In this document: positions 1-5,124 of the stretch, one piece after another
How positions within the stretch are numbered: position 1 is the stretch's first letter
How the letters are laid out: every line of letters starts with the position of its first letter
Source of the DNA: Actinomycetota bacterium
GTDB lineage: Bacteria; Actinomycetota; Actinomycetes; Nanopelagicales; Nanopelagicaceae
Length of the DNA: 5,936 bases
Direction of reading: 5' to 3'
NCBI GenBank assembly: GCA_009699765.1
Contig: WLNN01000085.1
Coordinates: 1 to 5,936 of the forward strand
Translations under genes and position numbers: made by a program
The notes under the pieces: model-generated
What the model was told of the DNA's origin: nothing
What the model saw: the letters and a program-made list of their open reading frames with translations, nothing else
Database searches by the model: none

Positions 1-324
1 CTGCAAAATTGCATCAGCGCTACCGGTGTACCAGCGTGGTCCAAGGCGCTGCTGTGCAGGAACTGGGGTTATGTAATTTCCGGTCAAAGTGCTCATGCGC
101 CAAGTAGTTGTGATGTGGCGGTCGAGAGAGTGAGATTTGTACTGAGTAAGAACGGCGATCTTGCGCATATTTGCATTTACGAGATTCGAAAGAACAAAAT
201 CAATCAAGCGATATGAGCCACCAAAGGGAACCGCGGGTTTTGCTCTATCAGCTGTGAGCGGCATCAAACGCTTGCCTTCTCCGCCCGCGAGGACGATTCC
301 GAGAGGGACTTCAAAGCGCGCCAT
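1..324 (-). CDS. glgC: Glucose-1-phosphate adenylyltransferase, N-terminal part (cut by left edge)
   Basis: GlgC (ADP-glucose pyrophosphorylase) converts glucose-1-phosphate and ATP to ADP-glucose and pyrophosphate, the committed cytosolic step of glycogen and related alpha-glucan synthesis. Only the first 108 residues are present; the family is usually about 400 residues. They contain the nucleotidyltransferase signature [11 protein letters not shown] at residues 14-24, then [10 protein letters not shown] (27-36), [10 protein letters not shown] (38-47), [11 protein letters not shown] (61-71) and GSADAI (101-106), all in the expected order. The ATG at 322-324 is the likely start because an in-frame TAA lies three codons upstream of it. 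No Shine-Dalgarno sequence precedes it, but a TAATCT hexamer sits six bases upstream, suggesting a leaderless transcript. The gene is divergent from the glycosyltransferase that would use its product. The frame is open to the left edge and looks intact. Confidence 0.96.
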   Translation of the reverse strand, partial: MARFEVPLGIVLAGGEGKRLMPLTADRAKPAVPFGGSYRLIDFVLSNLVNANMRKIAVLTQYKSHSLDRHITTTWRMSTLTGNYITPVPAQQRLGPRWYTGSADAILQ

Positions 325-330
325 GGGTAA

Positions 331-336
331 AGATTA
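331..336 (-). promoter_or_regulatory. Putative -10 element of glgC (leaderless)
   Basis: On the minus strand TAATCT fits the actinobacterial TANNNT -10 pattern. Exactly six bases separate it from the A of the glgC ATG, which is the spacing that places the transcription start on that A. At a 17-base spacer the -35 position reads TGGCTT, a poor match to TTGACA. No Shine-Dalgarno sequence lies in the same stretch. This is inference from position and sequence only. Confidence 0.5.
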
Positions 337-369
337 CTCATCCCGTATCAACAAAGCCATAGTGACGGT

Positions 370-375
370 TATTCT
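370..375 (+). promoter_or_regulatory. Putative -10 element of glgA/glgM (leaderless)
   Basis: TATTCT fits TANNNT and lies exactly six bases before the ATG at 382, the same arrangement as on the opposite strand for glgC. The bases between hexamer and ATG (TTCTCA) contain no purine-rich ribosome site, so initiation on a leaderless mRNA is the simplest reading. No recognisable -35 hexamer is seen 17-18 bases upstream. The two divergent promoters share the same 57-base spacer, so one bound regulator could affect both. Confidence 0.5.
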
Positions 376-381
376 TTCTCA

Positions 382-1569
382 ATGCAAAAGTCGTCAGAGA
401 ACGAGACTCGTATCGGCATAGTCACCAAGGAATGGCCGCCAGCGGTTTATGGTGGTGCGGGAGTCCATGTTGTTCAATTGACGGAAGCTCTTCGAAAAGT
501 TTCAGGGACCACAGTCGACGTGCATTGTTTTGGCGGCCCTCGTACAGATGGCTCATTTGGATATGAGACTCCCATTGATTTCGCAGATGCAAATCCTGCG
601 CTTCAAGCTATCGCTACCGATCTTGCGATTGCGCAGAACCTTGCTGAAGCTGATGTAATCCACTCTCATACTTGGTATGCAAATATGGCTGGTCATACCG
701 CGTCACTCCTTTACGGGACTCCACATATTGTCAGCGCACATTCACTCGAACCACTACGTCCATGGAAAGCCGATCAACTTGGAGGCGGTTACAAGATTTC
801 TTCTTGGGCAGAGAAAACTGCGTATGAATCAGCTGATGCAATTATTGCCGTCAGTGATGGCATGCGAGCAGATGTTCTCGCAGCATATCCAGATGTCGAC
901 CCTAAAAAAGTTGTCACGATCCGAAACGGCGTTGATACATCTCGATTTAAACCTAATTCCGATACATCAGTGCTTACTGAATACGGAATCACTGGTCGTT
1001 ATGCAATGTTCGTTGGACGAATCACTCGCCAGAAAGGTTTGGCTCATCTACTTCGAGCATGGCGTGACGTACCTGCCGAATACGGATTGGTTCTTGCCGC
1101 AGGCAGTCCTGATGAACCAGGAATAGGCGCAGAAGTTGCAGAGTTAATTGGAGAGTTACAAAAGAGTCGCCAGAATGTTTGGTGGATTAAAGAGATGCTC
1201 CCCCACGATAAATTAACTGCAGCTCTAACTCATGCCGATCTCTTCTTATGTCCTTCAATCTACGAACCACTTGGAATCGTAAATTTAGAAGCTATGGGAT
1301 GCGAAACGGCAGTACTTGCTTCTCGCGTAGGCGGAATCCCTGAAGTTGTAAGCCATTCGACAACTGGTGAGCTTGTCGATTACACCGAAAATGATATCGC
1401 CCGCTTTGAAGCTTCCATTGCAGAAGCAATTACTCGATTAATGTCTAACCCTGAGTTGCTAGTTTCCTATGGCAAAGCAGGACGTGAGAAAGCAATTAAA
1501 GAATTTGGGTGGGATGCAGTTGCGGCAACTACAATGGCGCTCTATAGATCTGTAATTAATAAGCGTTAA
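382..1569 (+). CDS. glgA: GT4 ADP-glucose glycosyltransferase: glycogen synthase or maltose-1-phosphate synthase
   Basis: This 395-residue cytosolic GT-B glycosyltransferase transfers glucose from ADP-glucose. Visible family features are the N-terminal KEWPPAVYGGAGVHV segment (16-30), the acceptor-domain DVIHSHTWY (91-99), and the C-terminal donor domain with GRITRQKGL (212-220; R213 and K218 expected to contact the nucleotide-sugar phosphate). The EX7E motif of retaining GT4 enzymes is EPLGIVNLE (E295 and E303). It lacks the KTGGL loop and the length (about 470-490 residues) of classical GT5 GlgA. Close actinobacterial relatives were first named GlgA; the mycobacterial one, also divergent from glgC, was later shown to be GlgM, making maltose-1-phosphate from ADP-glucose and glucose-1-phosphate. 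Sequence alone does not settle GlgA versus GlgM here. The ATG at 382 is the only plausible start: no ATG, GTG or TTG lies between it and the upstream in-frame TAA at 328. It heads the plus-strand run. Confidence 0.93.
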   Translation: MQKSSENETRIGIVTKEWPPAVYGGAGVHVVQLTEALRKVSGTTVDVHCFGGPRTDGSFGYETPIDFADANPALQAIATDLAIAQNLAEADVIHSHTWYANMAGHTASLLYGTPHIVSAHSLEPLRPWKADQLGGGYKISSWAEKTAYESADAIIAVSDGMRADVLAAYPDVDPKKVVTIRNGVDTSRFKPNSDTSVLTEYGITGRYAMFVGRITRQKGLAHLLRAWRDVPAEYGLVLAAGSPDEPGIGAEVAELIGELQKSRQNVWWIKEMLPHDKLTAALTHADLFLCPSIYEPLGIVNLEAMGCETAVLASRVGGIPEVVSHSTTGELVDYTENDIARFEASIAEAITRLMSNPELLVSYGKAGREKAIKEFGWDAVAATTMALYRSVINKR

Positions 1570-1591
1570 TTCATAACGTCCAACACGTATC

Positions 1592-1595
1592 GGAG
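1592..1595 (+). promoter_or_regulatory. Shine-Dalgarno site of the EamA transporter gene
   Basis: GGAG lies five bases before the ATG at 1601, inside the 31-base gap after the glgA/glgM stop codon. It supports that ATG and suggests translation from a longer mRNA read through from the upstream gene. Confidence 0.6.
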
Positions 1596-1600
1596 TTGCA

Positions 1601-2485
1601 ATGTCGCGTCGCGGCTGGTTTCTATTTGTCTTGACCGGACTTCTCTGGGGCGTTCCATATTTATTTATCAAAGTTGCCGTAGATCCAAATAATGGATTCT
1701 CCCCCGCCGCAGTTGTTTGTTTACGCACAGCAATTGGTGCAGCAATTTTAATTCCGTGGGCAATACATCAGAAATCACTTGGCTCTGCACTTCGAGGAAT
1801 TAAATATGTCGCTCCGTATGCGCTCCTTGAAATGATTGGCCCTTGGATTTTGATTGGCACCGCCGAGCAGAAGATTTCTTCAGGACTTGCAGGGTTACTA
1901 GTCGCATCGGTTCCAATCTGGGCAACAATTTTCGCCTCCCTTAAGGGCGATAAAACCGTCTGGCATCACAAGCGCCTATTTGGGATCATTCTGGGATTTA
2001 TTGGACTTGTTGCAGTTGTAGGAATCGAAAGCATTACCGGCAGTGCAGATCCGCTTTCTATTGCAATGGTGTTAGTTGCCTCAATCGGATATTCATATGC
2101 AGTGATGATGGTACAGAGCGGTCTTCCTGGAGTTTCAGGGATTGCAATTAATGCTGTTGCTATGGCGCTCACAGCATTCTTCTATCTTCCATTCACGATT
2201 GCACAGTGGCCAACTCACCACATCTCGACAAATGCCATCAGTGCAATTATCGGACTCGGAGTTCTTTCAACCGGCGCCGCTTTCGCTATCTTCTTCACAC
2301 TGACAGCAATAATCGGTGTTGCCCGAGCTTCACTTGTGACTTACCTGAACACAGCATTTGCGGTGGTTCTAGGCGTAATAATCTTGGGCGAGCCACTTAC
2401 AATTGGGATTATCTTAGGGCTGCCATTGGTACTAATCGGCTCCTACTTTGCAAGCAGAAAGAGTGAGGTACGAGCAAATGCTTAG
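1601..2485 (+). CDS. EamA/DMT-family membrane transporter
   Basis: This is a 294-residue integral inner-membrane protein of the drug/metabolite transporter superfamily, with two EamA repeats (roughly residues 7-142 and 152-284). About ten hydrophobic helices can be read, near 6-26, 34-54, 69-88, 94-113, 126-144, 151-171, 180-200, 211-232, 240-262 and 268-285. The first repeat opens with LLWGVPYLFIK (14-24). The second has the conserved YLNTAFAVVLG...LGEPLT stretch (248-266). The start MSRRGW is basic, consistent with the N terminus in the cytoplasm. Many members export amino acids or other small metabolites; the substrate cannot be read from this sequence. The gene lies 31 bases after glgA/glgM and its last 8 bases overlap uppP, so the two are probably translated from one mRNA. 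Length and helix count are normal for the family and I see no damage. Confidence 0.9.
   Translation: MSRRGWFLFVLTGLLWGVPYLFIKVAVDPNNGFSPAAVVCLRTAIGAAILIPWAIHQKSLGSALRGIKYVAPYALLEMIGPWILIGTAEQKISSGLAGLLVASVPIWATIFASLKGDKTVWHHKRLFGIILGFIGLVAVVGIESITGSADPLSIAMVLVASIGYSYAVMMVQSGLPGVSGIAINAVAMALTAFFYLPFTIAQWPTHHISTNAISAIIGLGVLSTGAAFAIFFTLTAIIGVARASLVTYLNTAFAVVLGVIILGEPLTIGIILGLPLVLIGSYFASRKSEVRANA
2465..2468 (+). promoter_or_regulatory. Shine-Dalgarno site of uppP, fixing its start
   Basis: GAGG lies nine bases before the ATG at 2478, within the end of the transporter gene. It favours that ATG over the in-frame ATG at 2448, which would add ten polar, charged residues (MQAERVRYEQ) that the family does not have. 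Confidence 0.6.
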
Positions 2486-3311
2486 TGCAATATTTCTCGG
2501 AATAGTTCAAGGGCTAACGGAATTTCTTCCAATCTCATCAAATGCTCACTTAGCCATCATCGGCAAGTTAATGCCATCTGCAGAAGATCCGGGCGCAACT
2601 TTCGTCGCCATCACACAAATCGGAACAGAGCTTGCTGTCTTGATTTACTTCCGCAAAGATATTTTTTCAATAATTAGCGCGTGGGTGAAATCTCTCAATC
2701 GCAATTCTCATCTAACTCACCACCAACGTAATGACGCACGTCTTGCCTGGCTGATTGGCATCGGCACTCTTCCAATTGTAATTCTTGGATATCTTGGTCA
2801 GAGCTACATCGAAAACGAACTTCGCTCTCTTTGGGTAATTGCAACAACATTAATTGTTTTTGGATTTCTACTTGGATTCTTGGATTACATGGGTCGCAAC
2901 GAGCGCAATCTTGCTCAGCTGACTCCCGCCCACGGAATCCTCTACGGATTGGCGCAATCATTAGCTCTCATTCCAGGAGTTTCACGTTCTGGCGCAACTA
3001 TCGCCATGGGACGAATCCTTGGCTATCGACGAGAATCAGCGCTGCGCTACTCATTCTTGCTCGCACTTCCGGCTGTCTTTGGTAGCGGTCTTTATCAGTT
3101 AAAGAAGGCAATTGATGATCCAGGAAGCGCTGTTTTCTCAATGACAGAAACTGTCACGGCAACGGTCGTAGCTTTTGTAGTTGGTTTCGCGGTGATTGCT
3201 TGGTTGATGCGCTACATCTCAACTAAGTCTTTTACGCCGTTTGTAATTTACCGAATTATTCTTGGATTTGCTCTGCTGATTGCACTAGCAACCGGAGCGA
3301 TTTCAGCGTAA
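2478..3311 (+). CDS. uppP: Undecaprenyl-diphosphatase
   Basis: UppP (BacA) removes a phosphate from undecaprenyl diphosphate at the outer face of the membrane, returning the C55 carrier to peptidoglycan and other wall-polymer synthesis; overproduction of family members gives bacitracin resistance. With the start at 2478 the protein is 277 residues, the usual length. It shows the (E/Q)xxxE motif as Q11-x3-E15 in QGLTEFLPISSNAHL (11-25; H24 conserved) and the catalytic PGVSRSGAT motif at 166-174 with R170. Several hydrophobic helices follow the family pattern. The usual SSSGHL/SSTGHL/SSSAHL segment reads SSNAHL here. An in-frame ATG at 2448 exists, but the Shine-Dalgarno position and family alignment favour 2478. 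The 8-base overlap with the transporter gene suggests translational coupling. It faces era with only 5 bases between the stop codons. Confidence 0.96.
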   Translation: MLSAIFLGIVQGLTEFLPISSNAHLAIIGKLMPSAEDPGATFVAITQIGTELAVLIYFRKDIFSIISAWVKSLNRNSHLTHHQRNDARLAWLIGIGTLPIVILGYLGQSYIENELRSLWVIATTLIVFGFLLGFLDYMGRNERNLAQLTPAHGILYGLAQSLALIPGVSRSGATIAMGRILGYRRESALRYSFLLALPAVFGSGLYQLKKAIDDPGSAVFSMTETVTATVVAFVVGFAVIAWLMRYISTKSFTPFVIYRIILGFALLIALATGAISA

Positions 3312-3336
3312 TTAAATCAGTGCTTCTTATCTGAAA
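3301..3336. other. Inverted repeat spanning the uppP/era convergent junction
   Basis: TTTCAG at 3301-3306 and CTGAAA at 3331-3336 are exact reverse complements separated by 24 bases, bracketing both stop codons. A shorter nested pair, TCAG (3317-3320) and CTGA (3331-3334), leaves a ten-base loop and is followed on the minus strand by a TTTAATT stretch. This is the only candidate I see for a terminator serving the convergent genes. The stem is short, AT-containing and lacks a good U-tract on the plus side, so the call is weak. Confidence 0.2.
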
Positions 3337-4240
3337 AGCCTAGGCGCTCAAGTAACTTTGGATCGCGCTGCCATTCTTTTGAAACTTTGACGTGCAGGCC
3401 CAAATAGATTCGCGCTCCGAGTTCGCGTTCAATATCTTTACGTGCACGCATCCCAATATCTTTAAGGCGCTGACCTTGATGCCCAAGGATGATGCCAGTC
3501 TGTGAATCACGCTCGACGTGAATAGTTGCATGAATATCAAAGAAGGGACGAGTTCCATTTGGCTCGCGTTCTGCCATCTCATCAATAGTCACCATGATTG
3601 AGTGCGGTAGCTCTTGTAGGGCATCACGCATCGCGGCCTCGCGAATTAGTTCACAGATAAGCGTCTCAATACCTTGATCGCTCTTTTGATCCACCGGATA
3701 GTAAGCAGGCCCAACTGGAATGTTGGCACCGATAATCTTTTCCAAAAGTTCGATTTGATCATGGATAACAGCAGAGACGGGAATGATTTCATCCCAAGTA
3801 AATCCTTGAGCCAATTCACTGACAGTCATCAAACGATCTGCAAGAGTTTTTTTATTGACTGTATCTGTCTTTGTAATCAGCGCGAACTTCTTAGCCCGTG
3901 GATGCTTTGCAAGCTCTGCAGCAATAAATTGATCACCAGCACCATTTGCCTCATTAGCCGGCAAACACATCATGATTGCATCAACAGAATCAAGATTGTC
4001 ATTAACGACGCGATTGAGGTGATGGCCGAGTAAGGTGCGCGGCTTATGCACACCGGGGGTATCTACAAGAACTGCCTGAAATGCTTCGTTGTTGATAATT
4101 CCACGAATCGCATGGCGGGTGGTGTTGGGGTGGTGTGAAGTAATTGCAATCTTGCTTCCGACTAGCGCATTAATGAGAGTTGATTTTCCGGTGTTTGGGC
4201 GGCCAACAATGGCAACGAAGCCCGAACGGAAATCACTCAT
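3317..4240 (-). CDS. era: GTPase Era, ribosome small-subunit assembly
   Basis: Era is an essential GTPase in most bacteria; it binds the 3' end of 16S rRNA and assists 30S maturation, working in the cytosol. The 307-residue length is normal. G motifs are in order: G1 GRPNTGKST (13-21), G2 around T40-T41 in HPNTTRHAIRG, G3 DTPG (60-63), G4 TKTD (123-126) and G5 VSA (155-157). The C-terminal KH domain has the GxxG loop as GHQG (253-256), followed by QRLKDIGMRARKDIE. G4 has threonine where NKxD is usual; as I recall, TKxD is also found in actinobacterial Era, so I read it as a lineage variant rather than a defect. No Shine-Dalgarno sequence precedes the ATG at 4238-4240, and a weak GAGAAT hexamer lies six bases upstream, so it may have its own leaderless promoter within the 65-base gap after dprA. 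Confidence 0.97.
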   Translation of the reverse strand: MSDFRSGFVAIVGRPNTGKSTLINALVGSKIAITSHHPNTTRHAIRGIINNEAFQAVLVDTPGVHKPRTLLGHHLNRVVNDNLDSVDAIMMCLPANEANGAGDQFIAAELAKHPRAKKFALITKTDTVNKKTLADRLMTVSELAQGFTWDEIIPVSAVIHDQIELLEKIIGANIPVGPAYYPVDQKSDQGIETLICELIREAAMRDALQELPHSIMVTIDEMAEREPNGTRPFFDIHATIHVERDSQTGIILGHQGQRLKDIGMRARKDIERELGARIYLGLHVKVSKEWQRDPKLLERLGFSDKKH

Positions 4241-4259
4241 AGGCCTATTCTCTCATTAC

Positions 4260-4294
4260 TTATCCACTGGATAGACCACTAGATGGACCATCCA
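4260..4294. repeat. Small dyads and imperfect 12-base tandem repeat between dprA and era
   Basis: The 65-base spacer contains two short dyads with odd centres: TATCC-act-GGATA (4261-4273) and GATGG-a-CCATC (4282-4292). It also has an imperfect tandem pair, CCACTGGATAGA (4264-4275) and CCACTAGATGGA (4276-4287), matching at 10 of 12 positions. TGGAT (4268-4272) can also pair with ATCCA (4290-4294). TTATCCACT at 4260-4268 matches 8 of 9 bases of the classical DnaA box. The segment could be an operator for era, a weak terminator for comM-dprA, or chance; the sequence does not decide. Confidence 0.35.
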
Positions 4295-4305
4295 ATAAGC
4301 AAGCG

Positions 4306-5124
4306 TTAAACCAAAGATGTCATTAATTCGTATGCATCGCTGATCGAGGAAACTAGTTCGGCGCTTCTCTCGCCTATCAAACGATGGCAACCTTCAGATG
4401 TTGGTGAATTGATTCCACCTGGAATCGCCATCACTGGACGCATTAATTCAGCTGCATCTCGCGCGGTACGAAGTGAGCCACTACGAAATGCAGCTTCAAC
4501 AACCAAGGTTCCTGATGAAAGCGCTGCTATTAAACGATTGCGCACCAGGAAGCGATGTGGCCGCGCAACAACACCTGGCAGATATTCGGTAACTATCGCT
4601 CCGTTTTCTATGATCTCTTCAAACAATCTCTGGTTACCAGCAGGATACGGACTATCAAGACCTGAAGCAGTCACTGCAATTGTGATTCCTTCAGCAATAA
4701 GCGCCCCTTTATGGGCGGCTGAATCGATTCCATATGCACCACCGCTGACAATTGCCCAATCGCGATCTACAAAACCAGCAGCAAACTCTTGAGCATTTCG
4801 AATCCCATATGGCGTTGGATTTCGAGTTCCAACTATTGCAAGTGAGCGTTGTGCGAAAGCTGAAGCATCGCCTTTGACAATAATTGCAACCGGTGGGACA
4901 TCTAGATCATTTAGCATCACCGGCCATTGCGAATCTTCTGGGATAAGAAACTCTCCCCCACACTTTTTTATTGCCTCGAAAGCCTCTTTGATATCTACAC
5001 GTTCACTCATTGGAATTCCTGCAACAACCTCAGCTAAACCTATTGCTTCAATATCTCTCGCTATCTTTGAAGCACCGGCCTCGTAATGAGCGGCAATAAC
5101 AAGTCGCATCTCTCTTGTATTCAT
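4306..5124 (-). CDS. dprA: DNA-processing protein DprA (Smf), core domain form
   Basis: DprA binds incoming single-stranded DNA in the cytosol and loads RecA on it during natural transformation; it is also kept in many species not known to be competent. The 272-residue protein has a short N-terminal segment (1-60), then the Rossmann-like core: IVGTRNPTPYG (97-107), SGGAYGIDSAAH (127-138, where many phyla have SGxARGID), ASGLDSPYPAGN (153-164), RPHRFLVRNRLIAALS (188-203) and SGSLRTA (215-221). It ends about 50 residues after that core and lacks the C-terminal winged-helix domain of many homologues. The ATG at 5122-5124 shares its A with the comM stop codon (TAATG), and a strong Shine-Dalgarno site lies just upstream, so the two genes are coupled. 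A second in-frame ATG five codons in is possible but less well placed. Confidence 0.95.
   Translation of the reverse strand: MNTREMRLVIAAHYEAGASKIARDIEAIGLAEVVAGIPMSERVDIKEAFEAIKKCGGEFLIPEDSQWPVMLNDLDVPPVAIIVKGDASAFAQRSLAIVGTRNPTPYGIRNAQEFAAGFVDRDWAIVSGGAYGIDSAAHKGALIAEGITIAVTASGLDSPYPAGNQRLFEEIIENGAIVTEYLPGVVARPHRFLVRNRLIAALSSGTLVVEAAFRSGSLRTARDAAELMRPVMAIPGGINSPTSEGCHRLIGERSAELVSSISDAYELMTSLV

Noticed and set aside
161..421. Plus-strand open frame of 86 codons overlapping glgC and the start of glgA/glgM.
   Set aside because: It is antisense to the clear glgC reading frame, runs into the glycosyltransferase in another frame, has no ribosome site and resembles no protein family I know.
1564..1578. 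CGTTA-attca-TAACG hairpin over the glgA/glgM stop codon as a terminator.
   Set aside because: The stem is only five AT-rich base pairs, has no U-tract after it, and the next gene follows on the same strand within 31 bases with a Shine-Dalgarno site.
3863..3874. Era G4 motif TKTD instead of NKxD as a sign of an inactive GTPase.
   Set aside because: All other G motifs and the KH domain are intact, and as I recall TKxD is found in Era of other actinobacteria, so it is better read as a lineage variant.
4260..4268. TTATCCACT as a DnaA box and sign of a replication origin.
   Set aside because: It is a single 8-of-9 match. A random 5.9-kb sequence would give about one such match when both strands are counted, and there is no box cluster, AT-rich unwinding region, dnaA or dnaN here.
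4409..4792. Long plus-strand open frame opposite dprA as a separate gene.
   Set aside because: It is a complementary-strand shadow of conserved dprA codons and has no recognisable domain or ribosome site.
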